A DNA stretch of 64,000 nucleotides, taken from assembly GCA_004017275.1 (NCBI GenBank), contig SAKE01000014.1:1-64000 (forward strand). Reading direction: 5' to 3'. Below the pieces are notes generated by a model. The model was not told the DNA's origin and searched no databases. It saw only the letters and a list, made by a program, of their open reading frames with translations. The position numbers and the translations under genes were made by a program. Numbering within the stretch: the stretch's first letter is position 1; every line of letters begins with the position of its first letter. This document shows, piece after piece, positions 34,313 through 42,855 of this stretch. The stretch comes from Mesorhizobium sp. (GTDB taxonomy: Bacteria > Pseudomonadota > Alphaproteobacteria > Rhizobiales > Rhizobiaceae).

Positions 34313-35209
34313 ATGGATTTGGCCGACCTTCGCATCTTTCGCATGGTGGTGCGCGAGGGCGGTATCACCAAGGCAGCGGAAAAGCTGTTTCGCGTGCAGT
34401 CCAACGTGACCACTCGCATCCGGCAGCTTGAAGAGGATCTGGGCGTGCGGCTGTTTATCCGCGAAGGCAAGCGGCTGCAGGTGTCGGCCGCCGGCCGAAG
34501 GTTGGTTGTCTATGCGGACCGGTTGCTGGCGCTTGCCGAGGAAGCGCGAACAGCGGTCCTCGATCCACGCCCACGCGGTAAGCTGCGACTTGGCGCTATG
34601 GAGAGCACCGCCGCAGCTCGGCTTCCTGGCCTGCTCGCCGAGTACCACGCACGCTATCCCGACGTGGAGATCCAACTGCGCACCGGCAACCCGCAGGTTC
34701 TCGCAGCCGCCATGCTCGCCGGCGAACTCGACGCTGCGCTCGCGGCCGAGCCGCTCGCCGACGCTCCATTCGAGAAGCAGGCTGCATTTCGTGAGGAATT
34801 GGTCATTGTCTCGGCGGCATCGCGCGGTTCGATTGAGGACCGCAGCGACATGCCCAAAACCATGATAGCCTTCGAGCATGGCTGTCCGCATCGCAGGCGG
34901 CTGGAAGAATGGTATGCGCGCCGAGGCTTCATGGCCGAGCAAATCGTCGAGCTCGGTTCATATCATGCGATGCTCGGCTGCGTGGCGGCTGGCATGGGCA
35001 TAGCGCTGATGCCCAAAAGCGTGCTCAAGGGCTTCCCTGAAAATGGCAGGCTGCAGGTGCATGAACTGCCTTCGGACGAGGACAATGCCCTGACGGTATT
35101 GTTTTGGCGCAAGGGAGCCGGCTCTCCCAACATCCAGGCTTTGCGGGAACTGCTTGCGGAGCAAGGCTCCCCAATACCAAGCGAGGTTGCCGCCGCGACT
35201 ACTGCTTGA
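34313..35209 (+). CDS. LysR-family transcriptional regulator
   Basis: A 298-residue regulator. An N-terminal winged helix-turn-helix (LADLRIFRMVVREGGITKAAEKLFRVQSNVTTRIRQLEEDLGVRLF, shown here only as landmarks across residues 3-50) precedes a two-lobed effector domain (RGKLRLGAMESTAAARLPGLL ...). GGGAGAG gives a good ribosome site. The inducer cannot be read. Nearby candidates for control are the divergent small gene and azlCD, but this is inference. The 3' end overlaps the next gene by 11 bp, convergently. Confidence 0.9.
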   Translation: MDLADLRIFRMVVREGGITKAAEKLFRVQSNVTTRIRQLEEDLGVRLFIREGKRLQVSAAGRRLVVYADRLLALAEEARTAVLDPRPRGKLRLGAMESTAAARLPGLLAEYHARYPDVEIQLRTGNPQVLAAAMLAGELDAALAAEPLADAPFEKQAAFREELVIVSAASRGSIEDRSDMPKTMIAFEHGCPHRRRLEEWYARRGFMAEQIVELGSYHAMLGCVAAGMGIALMPKSVLKGFPENGRLQVHELPSDEDNALTVLFWRKGAGSPNIQALRELLAEQGSPIPSEVAAATTA

Positions 35210-37043
35210 GATCGTGCGGCAATGGCGCGGTGGCCTTTCCTAGCCAGGCTAGCGTCTCGCCGTCGAGCATCGGCCCGATCTCGGCCAACACGCGGGCATG
35301 GTATGTGTCGAGCCAATGCAGCTCGTCGCGCGTCAGGAGATCGGTACGCACCAGGCGGGTATCGATCGGCGCCAGCGTCAGCGTCTCGAAGCCGTGCATG
35401 GCGATGTCGCCGCCCTCGACCTCTTCCGCCGGCGTCACCAGGATGAGGTTCTCGATGCGGATGCCGTAGGAACCTTCCTTGTAGTAGCCGGGCTCGTTGG
35501 ACAGCATCATGCCTTCGAGCAGCTTTTCGGTGCCGGTGCGGGCAATGCGCTGCGGCCCCTCATGCACGGCCAGATACGAGCCGACGCCATGGCCGGTGCC
35601 GTGGGCGAAGTCGCAGCCGTGCTTCCACAGCGCCGTGCGGGCGACGGCATCGATTTCCGAACCGCGGGTGCCGGCGGGAAAGCGGAGCGTCGAAATGCCG
35701 ATCATGCCTTTCAGCACCAGCGTGAAGCGTTCGCGCATCTCCTGCGTCGGCTGGCCGATCGGCACGGTGCGAGTGATGTCGGTGGTGCCGTCCTGATACT
35801 GCGCGCCGGAATCGAGCAGGAACAGCTCGCCGGCCTGCAGCTTGCGGCTGGTGGCGCGCGACACGCGATAATGCATGATGGCACCGTTCGGGCCGGCGCC
35901 GGAAATGGTGTCGAAGGAGACGTCGCGCAGCGGCATCTGCGTTTCCTCGCCTGTCCGCCGGCGCGACTCCTCCAGCCTGGTGACGACTGATATCTCGTCG
36001 AGCGAGCCGGGTTTTTGCCGCTCCAGCCAGCACAGCAGTTTCGCCACCGCGGCCCCGTCACGGCGATGCGCGGCGCGCGAGCCGTTGATCTCCGCCTGGT
36101 TCTTGGTGGCGCGCGGGATGCGGGCGGGGTCGGCTGCTGCAATGACTGTGCCGCCATTCTCCTCGACCAGCATGCGCAGCCTGTCGGCCGCCAGCACCGG
36201 GTCGAGCGCTATCTTCGCGCCGCTCTTGGCGAGGGCCACGATCGCGGCTTCGAACTCGCCGGGCTCATGCGGCTCGGCGAGCTGGGTGAGGTAGGCCGCG
36301 ACCTGGCGCGAGAATTTGCGCCTATCCATGAAAAGCTGGTGTGCCCCGTCGGCGGCGAGGATGGCGAAGCCGAGCGCCAGCGGCGTGTGCGGCACGTCGC
36401 CGCCACGGATGTTGAAGGCCCAGGCGATGGAGGAGGGGTCGGTCAGCACGGCATGGGTAGCGCCGTCCTTGGCGATCGCCGCCGCCAGCCGCGCCAGCTT
36501 GTCTTTGGCAAGCTCGCCGGCAAAGCCGATCGGGTGGAGCTCGACGGGAGCCACCGGCGCGTCGGGTTGATCCTCCCAGATGATGTCGATCGGGTTTTTG
36601 TCGAGCGGCACCAGCACGGCACCGGTCTTGTCGGCCGAGGCTTGGAGCGCTTTGATCTCGCTGATCGTGTGCAGCCATGGATCGAAGCCGATCCGCGCAC
36701 CCTTGCCGAGATTGTCTTTCAGCCAGACGGCGGGCGGGTTGTCGACGAGGCTTTCGATGGAGAAAATGTCGACATCGACCTCGCTGCGCACCTGCAGCGT
36801 GTAGCGCCCGTCGACAAAGACGAAGGCGCGGTCGCGCAGGACGATGGCGACACCGGCCGAACCGCTGAAGCCGGCCAGCCATTTCAGCCGCGCCGAACGG
36901 TCGGCGACATATTCACCCTGGTGCTCGTCGGCACGTGGCACGATGAAGCCGTCCAGCCCGTTGGCTTCAAGCCATTGGCGCAGCAGCGCCACGCGCGGTT
37001 TGCCGACGGCCGGGTCGCCCGCGGAATCGAAAGTCTGGAACAT
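35199..37043 (-). CDS. Xaa-Pro aminopeptidase, M24B family
   Basis: A 614-residue metallopeptidase removing N-terminal residues before proline. Two creatinase-like N-terminal domains lead to a pita-bread catalytic domain with metal-ligand segments LDSGAQYQDGTTDITRT, HGTGHGVGSYL and NEPGYYKEGSYGIRIEN. The length fits the three-domain aminopeptidase P form. No signal peptide is present, so it is cytosolic. It reads in the same direction as prmA and sco1 upstream but is 127 bp away. Confidence 0.92.
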   Translation of the reverse strand: MFQTFDSAGDPAVGKPRVALLRQWLEANGLDGFIVPRADEHQGEYVADRSARLKWLAGFSGSAGVAIVLRDRAFVFVDGRYTLQVRSEVDVDIFSIESLVDNPPAVWLKDNLGKGARIGFDPWLHTISEIKALQASADKTGAVLVPLDKNPIDIIWEDQPDAPVAPVELHPIGFAGELAKDKLARLAAAIAKDGATHAVLTDPSSIAWAFNIRGGDVPHTPLALGFAILAADGAHQLFMDRRKFSRQVAAYLTQLAEPHEPGEFEAAIVALAKSGAKIALDPVLAADRLRMLVEENGGTVIAAADPARIPRATKNQAEINGSRAAHRRDGAAVAKLLCWLERQKPGSLDEISVVTRLEESRRRTGEETQMPLRDVSFDTISGAGPNGAIMHYRVSRATSRKLQAGELFLLDSGAQYQDGTTDITRTVPIGQPTQEMRERFTLVLKGMIGISTLRFPAGTRGSEIDAVARTALWKHGCDFAHGTGHGVGSYLAVHEGPQRIARTGTEKLLEGMMLSNEPGYYKEGSYGIRIENLILVTPAEEVEGGDIAMHGFETLTLAPIDTRLVRTDLLTRDELHWLDTYHARVLAEIGPMLDGETLAWLGKATAPLPHDLKQ

Positions 37044-37170
37044 TGTGGGCCTCCTGCAGTCAGCGCAACCGTAGCGTACGGTCGCGGAAATCGGAATCGA
37101 TTTCCGGCTGGGCGCAACCTGCTACAGCATCGCTTGACTGACAACCGGCGGAACTTGGTCCAAGCCGGGC

Positions 37171-38043
37171 TCAATGCTTCAGATGGATCGTCACCCAGCC
37201 CTCGCGGTGCAAGGTGCGCACATGGCGGAAGTTCTGGCCGACATAGGCCGAGACGACAGCGTCGCGCTGGCGCTCCAGGATGCCTGACAGCACGATCGAG
37301 CCGTCAAGCGCGATGTGACCGGCCATTTGCGGCGCCAGCCGCATCAGCGGCCGCGACAATATGTTGGCGACGATCAGATCGAATGGCGCGCGCTTGCCGA
37401 AGATCGGGTGGTGAAAGCCCGGTGCGGTCGCGGTTTCCACCAGCGCCTTGACGTGGTTCAGCCGCGCATTGGCGGCGGCGACCCTGACCGCCACCGGATC
37501 AATGTCGGTGGCGAGCACCGGAATGTGCGCCAGCTTGGCGACGGCAATCGCCAGCACAGCGCTGCCGGTGCCGAGGTCGAGCGCATTGCGCGGATGCTCG
37601 CGCCGCAGCACTTTTTCCAGCATTTCCAGACAGCCGGCGGTGGTGCCGTGGTGGCCGGTGCCGAAGGCGAGGCCAGCCTCGATCTCGATGGCGAGTTCGC
37701 CGCTGCGGCGTTTCCTGCGGTCATGCGCGCCGTGGACGAAGAAACGGCCGGCACGCACCGGCTTCAACTCTTCCAGCGAATGCGCCACCCAGTCGATGTC
37801 GGGCAGGGCCTCGCGCTCGATCGGCTTCGACAGGGAAAGCCCGGCAAGAATGTCTTTCAAGCGGGTCTCGACCATATCGACGTCGCCATCGGCATAGAGC
37901 GACACTTCGTGGATGTCCTTGTCCTCGTCGACCTCCAGGACGGCGATCGGCAGGCCTTCTTCCTCGAAGGCCGCCTCGAGCGCCGCGAAAATGCTGACGG
38001 ACTCGATCTTTCCGGTGATGAAGTAAAGGCGCGTCTGGGTCAT
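37171..38043 (-). CDS. prmA: ribosomal protein L11 methyltransferase PrmA
   Basis: A 290-residue SAM enzyme that trimethylates L11. An N-terminal substrate-binding domain is followed by AFGTGHHGTTAGCLEML, the SAM loop ALDLGTGSAVLAIAVA and DLIVANILSRPLMRLAP, all PrmA hallmarks. It starts 10 bp after the sco1 stop, so the two are likely one transcript. Confidence 0.93.
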   Translation of the reverse strand: MTQTRLYFITGKIESVSIFAALEAAFEEEGLPIAVLEVDEDKDIHEVSLYADGDVDMVETRLKDILAGLSLSKPIEREALPDIDWVAHSLEELKPVRAGRFFVHGAHDRRKRRSGELAIEIEAGLAFGTGHHGTTAGCLEMLEKVLRREHPRNALDLGTGSAVLAIAVAKLAHIPVLATDIDPVAVRVAAANARLNHVKALVETATAPGFHHPIFGKRAPFDLIVANILSRPLMRLAPQMAGHIALDGSIVLSGILERQRDAVVSAYVGQNFRHVRTLHREGWVTIHLKH

Positions 38044-38053
38044 GAAATGGCTA

Positions 38054-38632
38054 TCAGCTTTTCGCCGCCAGCCGCTTCAGCTTGGCGACGGCCGTATCGG
38101 CGCTTTCGCCATAGGCGATTGTGCCGGCAAAGTCGCCCTTGGCGTTGAGCAGCAGCACCGAGGCGGTGTGGTCCATCGTGTAGTCGCCGTCGCCGGTGTC
38201 GACTTTCTTCCAGTAGATGCCGAAGGACTTGGCCATGGCATGGACCTTGTCCGGATCGCCTGTGATGCCGATGATGCGGTCGGAGAAATTGCTGACATAG
38301 GCATTCATCACCTCAGGCGTGTCGCGCTCCGGATCGACCGAGACGAAATAGGCGTGCAGGTTCTTGCCGTCGTCGCCGAGCGTCTTCAGCCAGCCGGCCA
38401 GTTCGAACAGCGTGGTCGGGCAGACCTCGGGGCAATGGGTGAAGCCAAAGAAGACGACGCTGGGATCGCCCCTGAAGGCGGCCTCGGTGATCGGCGCGCC
38501 TTTTTGGTCGACCAGGGTGAAGGCGGCGCCGAAGGGCTCGCCGCCATAGTGGCCTCGGTACCAGTCGAAGGTCAGCCAGCCGATGCCGGCCGCCATCAGG
38601 ACGAGAATGCCGACAAGGATAGAACGCATCAT
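38054..38632 (-). CDS. SCO1/SenC copper chaperone
   Basis: A 192-residue membrane-anchored thioredoxin-fold protein that helps load copper into cytochrome c oxidase. A single N-terminal helix (ILVGILVLMAAGIGWLTF) is followed by the copper ligands Cys67 and Cys71 (THCPEVCP) and His155 (YTMDHTAS). It is probably co-transcribed with prmA. No cytochrome oxidase genes lie in the window. Confidence 0.92.
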   Translation of the reverse strand: MMRSILVGILVLMAAGIGWLTFDWYRGHYGGEPFGAAFTLVDQKGAPITEAAFRGDPSVVFFGFTHCPEVCPTTLFELAGWLKTLGDDGKNLHAYFVSVDPERDTPEVMNAYVSNFSDRIIGITGDPDKVHAMAKSFGIYWKKVDTGDGDYTMDHTASVLLLNAKGDFAGTIAYGESADTAVAKLKRLAAKS

Positions 38633-38820
38633 CAGAAAAGTCCGTCCGCAGAAATCGTCGCGCTGGCTCCATGCCGCGCCCGTGCGACAGTCTTAGCGGT
38701 TCGGCCCCGCGCAGGCAAAGTGCCGCGTTGCCGCAACCGCAGCGGTGTCGACGTATCTGCTTGCAAAGCCGGGCTGCTCGCCCCACCTGTGACCGGCAAC
38801 TCGAACCGCAGGAGGCTAGT

Positions 38821-39339
38821 TTGCGACGACTGATTGGGCGAGGACTGATTGGGCTAAAACTGATCGGCGGCGCGCTGGCCGCGTGCGTTGTCCTTGGCGC
38901 CGGTGCTGCCGCCGCCGAGGAAGTCGGCAAGGTCGGCGTCGACTGGCTCGGCAACGACATCATCGTCGAGGCGATCAAGGATCCGAAAGTGGAAGGCGTG
39001 ACCTGCCATGTCTCCTATTTCGATCGCGGCATCATCGATCGCCTGCACAAGGGCAACTGGTTCGAGGATCCGTCCGATTCCTCGATCTCCTGCCGCCAGA
39101 CCGGTCCGATCACCATCGGCGACATCGACATGAGCGAGGGCGGCGAGGAGGTGTTCAAGCAAGGCATCAGCCTGATCTGGAAGAAGCAGGTGGTGAACCG
39201 CATCTACGACAAGGCCAACGAGACGCTGATCTATCTCTCGCATTCGCGCCAGGTGCAGAACGGCTCGGCCAAAATGTCGGTCACCACCGTGCCGCTCTAC
39301 GGCCAGAACGTGGTGTGGAGCAAAGGCAAGCCGCAATGA
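38821..39339 (+). CDS. creA: CreA family protein
   Basis: A 172-residue secreted protein. A TTG start at 38821, five bases after GGAGG, gives a signal peptide (RRLIGRGLIGLKLIGGALAA ... AAA). The body EEVGKVGVDWLGNDIIVEA, DPKVEGVTCHVSYFDRG and DPSDSSISCRQTGPI is typical of CreA, a periplasmic family of unknown role. The upstream frame extension lacks a start with a ribosome site. Confidence 0.85.
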   Translation: MRRLIGRGLIGLKLIGGALAACVVLGAGAAAAEEVGKVGVDWLGNDIIVEAIKDPKVEGVTCHVSYFDRGIIDRLHKGNWFEDPSDSSISCRQTGPITIGDIDMSEGGEEVFKQGISLIWKKQVVNRIYDKANETLIYLSHSRQVQNGSAKMSVTTVPLYGQNVVWSKGKPQ

Positions 39340-39425
39340 GTGGGGCGAACTCCTTCGCGCAATTGGCTTGACGGACACTTGCTCGCGGCTTGCGGGACCA
39401 ATTGCCTGGGGGTAAAGCCGTCCGC

Positions 39426-40067
39426 ATGGACCGCACCGAAAGTCTTGTGCCGAAGGATTCCGAGCCGCGCATCCATCCGACCGCGGAACTGAAGGTGTGC
39501 AAGCTCGGCCGCTATGCCTCGATCGGCGAGCGGGTGGTGCTGCGCGAGGTGAACGTCGGCGACTTCTCCTATTTCGAACGCCACTGCGAAGCGATCTACA
39601 CGACGATCGGGAAATTCTGCTCGATCGCCGCCAACAGCCGCATCAACGCGCTGGAGCATCCCATCGAGCGGCTGACCCAGCACAAGGTCAGCTATCGGCC
39701 GAACGAGTATTTTCGCTGGCTTGGTGTCGACGCGGCCTTCCGCGAGCGGCGGCAGGCGAAAGCCGTGACCATCGGCCATGATGTCTGGATCGGCCACGGC
39801 GCGGTGGTCATGCCCGGGATCAACATCGGCAATGGCGCCGTCATTGGCGCCAACGCAGTGGTGACGCAGGATGTGCCGCCCTACGCAATTGTCGCCGGCG
39901 TGCCGGCGAAGGCGCTCCGGCCGCGCTTCGCCCCGGATGTCGCGGCGCGGATCGAAGCTCTCGCTTGGTGGGACTGGCCAGTCGAAAAGCTCGCCAGGGC
40001 GGTTCCCGACATGCAGGCAATGCCGATCGAAGCCTTCCTCGATCGCTGGGAAAACGGCGACGATTGA
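39426..40067 (+). CDS. left-handed beta-helix (hexapeptide repeat) acyltransferase, phosphonate-metabolism type
   Basis: A 213-residue transferase. It shows repeated [LIV]-G-x-x-x-x turns (VCKLGRYASIGERVVLREVNVGDF, split here as landmarks), then TIGKFCSIAANSRINALEHP and VTIGHDVWIGHGAVVMPGINIG, with the catalytic-type His in GHDVWIGHG. The EHPIERLTQHKVSYRPNEYF region resembles the DapH/GlmU-related proteins (TIGR03308-like) linked to phosphonate gene sets. No phosphonate genes lie nearby. The ATG at 39426 is chosen; a TTG at 39390 is possible. Confidence 0.8.
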   Translation: MDRTESLVPKDSEPRIHPTAELKVCKLGRYASIGERVVLREVNVGDFSYFERHCEAIYTTIGKFCSIAANSRINALEHPIERLTQHKVSYRPNEYFRWLGVDAAFRERRQAKAVTIGHDVWIGHGAVVMPGINIGNGAVIGANAVVTQDVPPYAIVAGVPAKALRPRFAPDVAARIEALAWWDWPVEKLARAVPDMQAMPIEAFLDRWENGDD

Positions 40068-40102
40068 ACTCGCAAAACGCGTCGGCGCTCTCCGGACCGA
40101 AA

Positions 40103-40138
40103 CCCCTTCCGCCATGCGGGGTGGCGCGGCGGAAGGGG
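40103..40138 (+). terminator. GC-rich hairpin after the acyltransferase gene
   Basis: CCCCTTCCGCC (40103-40113) pairs perfectly with GGCGGAAGGGG (40128-40138). No U run follows, so it is a weak or Rho-aided terminator, or a small palindromic repeat. The rest of the 40068-40339 gap shows no gene. Confidence 0.45.
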
Positions 40139-40339
40139 CTGGAGGTAAACCGCTGTGAAGCGGAGGAACAGGCTCTCTTGCCTGCACGGTTACTGTGACA
40201 TTGAACTCATAAAGTGTGTTTTCGACCGCATTCTCTTTATGCGTGCATTCAATTGTGCCTGAGCTATTTGTTTGCGCCGGGAACCTGAAACGGTCGCTGG
40301 TTGTTTCTCATTGCGGCAGCGTTTGAGGCATTTCGATAG

Positions 40340-40756
40340 ATGGAAAAGCATTTCACCAAGATCGCCAACTGGGTCGCCCATATGGCCGGCCTGCCGCCGA
40401 CGTTTGCCGTCTGCTGCCTGATCATCGTCATCTGGGCGGCGAGTGGGCCGCTTTTCGGCTTTTCAGACACCTGGCAACTCGTCATCAACACAGGCACGAC
40501 CATTATCACCTTCCTGATGGTGTTTCTCATCCAGAACACCCAGAACCGCGACGGCGCGGCGATCCAGGCCAAGCTCGACGAACTGATCCGGGTCAGCAGG
40601 GCCCACAACCACTTCATCGGCATCGAGCACCTGACCGAATCCGAAGTCGAGGAGATCCGCGACAAATGCGAGCGTGCGGCCAAGCGGCACGACGAGCAGG
40701 TCGCCGCCATGGCGGCGAAGAAGGCCGTGGCGCAGAAGAAAAAGCACGCGGCGTGA
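40340..40756 (+). CDS. low-affinity iron permease family protein
   Basis: A 138-residue membrane protein. Two helices (LPPTFAVCCLIIVIWAASGPLFGF and VINTGTTIITFLMVFLIQNTQNRD, as landmarks) and the following AAIQAKLDELIRVSRAHNHFIGIEHL are typical of PF04120. The C terminus is K/A-rich. The name comes from distant yeast Fet4 similarity; transport by the bacterial members is unproven. Confidence 0.82.
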   Translation: MEKHFTKIANWVAHMAGLPPTFAVCCLIIVIWAASGPLFGFSDTWQLVINTGTTIITFLMVFLIQNTQNRDGAAIQAKLDELIRVSRAHNHFIGIEHLTESEVEEIRDKCERAAKRHDEQVAAMAAKKAVAQKKKHAA

Positions 40757-40759
40757 AGG

Positions 40760-41626
40760 TCAGCCGTTCATGAACGCGGCGAAAGGCTCCTTGTAGTCCG
40801 GATGCCAGCGCGACAAAGCGGGGCGGTTCTCGATGATGTCGCCGATCGCCCAGGCCATGCGTTTTTCATCCAGCGGCCGCGCCGCCTCGTTGTCCGGGCA
40901 CAGGATGTAGAAATCGCTCCTGGTCAGAGCTTCCAGCATGAAATCAACGACCTGTTCGCCGGTCCAGGCGCCGGCTGGTTTTTCCGTCGCGCCCTCGGTG
41001 AGACCGGTAAAAGTGAACCCGGGGATCAGCAGATGCGCTGCGACATGGGCGCCTGGTTCGTTGCGCAGCGCATGCGCCAAGCCTTCGGTGAAGGTCTTCA
41101 CCCCGGCCTTGGAGACATTGTAGGCAAGGTTGCCGGGCGGCGTGGTGATGCCTTGCTTGGAGCCGGTGTTGACGATCAGGCCTGGCTTGGCCGATGCCAG
41201 CATGCGTGGCGCGAAGGCCTCGACGCCATGCACGACGCCCCAGAAATTGATGTCCAGCAGCCGTCTCCAGGCGTCGTGGTTTTCCCAGGGCTTTCCGGGG
41301 TTGTCGCCGACGCCGGCATTGTTCATCAGCAGCGACACGTCGCCGAAGGCGCCGAACGCCCTTTCGGCGAGACGGTCCATGTCATCCGGCTTCGAAACGT
41401 CGGCGGCGACGGCAAGCACGGCGCCGTCGCCGGCAGTCGCAGAAACGGCGCGCGAGGCGTCTTCAAGGCGCGCGCCGCCGATGTCGGCCAGCACGATCTT
41501 CATACCCATCATCGCAAGCCGCTTGGCGGCCGCAAGACCAATACCGCTGGCGGCGCCGGTGATGACGGCGGTGTTGCCGGGGCTAAGCGCCGGCAGGGCG
41601 GCCTGGATTTCGACGTCGGTGATCAT
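40760..41626 (-). CDS. short-chain dehydrogenase/reductase (SDR)
   Basis: A 288-residue NAD(P)-dependent oxidoreductase. It has the cofactor loop TGAASGIGLAAAKRL, NNAGVG, and the catalytic Ser (NTGSKQG), Tyr and Lys in YNVSKAG. Asp in VLADIGG suggests NAD preference. The substrate is unknown. It is convergent with the iron-permease-like gene, 3 bp apart. Confidence 0.88.
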   Translation of the reverse strand: MITDVEIQAALPALSPGNTAVITGAASGIGLAAAKRLAMMGMKIVLADIGGARLEDASRAVSATAGDGAVLAVAADVSKPDDMDRLAERAFGAFGDVSLLMNNAGVGDNPGKPWENHDAWRRLLDINFWGVVHGVEAFAPRMLASAKPGLIVNTGSKQGITTPPGNLAYNVSKAGVKTFTEGLAHALRNEPGAHVAAHLLIPGFTFTGLTEGATEKPAGAWTGEQVVDFMLEALTRSDFYILCPDNEAARPLDEKRMAWAIGDIIENRPALSRWHPDYKEPFAAFMNG

Positions 41627-41740
41627 GGGCGATTGTTCCTTCTCTCGATGGCGCCGAACTTAGCGCTGGAACGGGCTTGCGCAAGCCTCCGCTCGCCTTG
41701 TCGGGTTGACCAGTCCGGTCGAGGCTGCGCATGTTGTCTG

Positions 41741-41816
41741 GGCAAAAGAGGCTTTTGCCTGCGGCAAAAGAGATTTTTCTCCCAAGGGCAAAAGGGGACT
41801 TTTGCCGGGGCAAAAT
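41741..41816. repeat. cluster of GGCAAAAG / CTTTTGCC repeats forming two tight hairpins
   Basis: GGCAAAAG occurs at 41741, 41763 and 41787, GGCAAAAT at 41809, and CTTTTGCC at 41752 and 41799. They pair as GGCAAAAG-AGG-CTTTTGCC and GGCAAAAG-GGGA-CTTTTGCC. The second hairpin ends about 11 bp before the ribosome site of the next small gene, so it could affect its expression. Confidence 0.6.
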
Positions 41817-41829
41817 GGAGATTTCCTGA

Positions 41830-42111
41830 TTGACGGACTGGATTGCAATCCTGAAGGAACAGACCGCCACCGGCGACCAGATGAGCCGCGAGGTGCCGCA
41901 GATGCTTGCCAATCCCGACATCAGCGAAGCGCAGGTGAAGACGCTCTTTTCCGCCCTGGAGAAACAAGCCGAGTTCGTCGAGAAACTGCGCATGGCGCTG
42001 GAAAAGTTCGGCCATGATTTCTCGATCATCAAGGCCGCGGAACGGCTAGAGGAGCGCTATGCCGACCTTGCCGCATCGGTGGCGGAGAAACTGAAAGCGA
42101 TGCGCAAATAG
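41830..42111 (+). CDS. small helical protein of unknown function
   Basis: A 93-residue acidic/basic helical protein with no signal peptide or membrane segment. The start is a TTG at 41830 (MTDWIAILKEQTATGDQMSR) 9 bp after GGAG. Heptad-like spacing (ALEKQAEFVEKLRMALEKFG, then AERLEERYADLAASVAEKL) suggests a coiled coil. I do not recognise a family. Confidence 0.6.
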   Translation: MTDWIAILKEQTATGDQMSREVPQMLANPDISEAQVKTLFSALEKQAEFVEKLRMALEKFGHDFSIIKAAERLEERYADLAASVAEKLKAMRK

Positions 42112-42143
42112 GGAATGCCGTGCTGCGCTTTCCCTTGAAAAAG

Positions 42144-42719
42144 CTACTTTTCGATCACCCGCGCAAAGCGCGTATCCGGTACGAGCCATATCATCGCGAC
42201 CAGCACGTAGAGCGCGACGCCAATCCACTGGCTGACGAAGGTCAGCACGACGGCTACGATGTAGACAGCCAGCGAGATCTTTCCCTTGCGGTCATTGCCC
42301 AGTGCCTTGGCAAAGGCGGTCTCATTGCCGTGCAGGCGATGCAACTGGGCGGCCAGTATCGTATAGGCGATGGCGCATAGAACCAGGTCGACGCCGTAGA
42401 CGGCGACCGGCACCGGCGCAAAATGGTTCTCGCCCATGAAGGCCGTCGTCACCGGCATCAGCGATAGCCAGAACAGCAGATTGAGGTTCGCCCACAGCAC
42501 GCGGCCGTCGACGCGCTGCACGGTGTGGAACATGTTGTGCAGATTGTTCCAATAGATGCCGACATTGATGAAGGACAGCACGTAGCTGAAGAAGATCGGC
42601 CACAACGGCAACAGTGCCGAAACGTCCTCGCCATGCGGCACTTTCAGCTCAAGCACCATGATGGTGATGATGATGGCCACGACGCCGTCGGTGAATGCCT
42701 CGACCCTGCCTTTGCCCAT
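42144..42719 (-). CDS. TMEM175-like (DUF1211) membrane protein
   Basis: A 191-residue protein with six membrane helices. Helix 1 carries RVEAFTDGVVAIIITIMVLE, the FSD-type motif of TMEM175 potassium channels. I start at the ATG at 42719, which follows GGGGGAAGGA; seven upstream codons are dropped. Bacterial members form potassium-selective channels in studied cases; function here is inferred. Confidence 0.85.
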   Translation of the reverse strand: MGKGRVEAFTDGVVAIIITIMVLELKVPHGEDVSALLPLWPIFFSYVLSFINVGIYWNNLHNMFHTVQRVDGRVLWANLNLLFWLSLMPVTTAFMGENHFAPVPVAVYGVDLVLCAIAYTILAAQLHRLHGNETAFAKALGNDRKGKISLAVYIVAVVLTFVSQWIGVALYVLVAMIWLVPDTRFARVIEK

Positions 42720-42855
42720 GATCCTTCCCCCTTTCGGCACAGGTTATGAGAGGAGATCTTAAGATGCTACCTCCAAACAAAAGCGCAGGGAGGGAACTTC
42801 CAACCCAAGCAATATCCATGGTGCTGTCAGGAGCCTGCCCGTCGGCTGGAACGTC

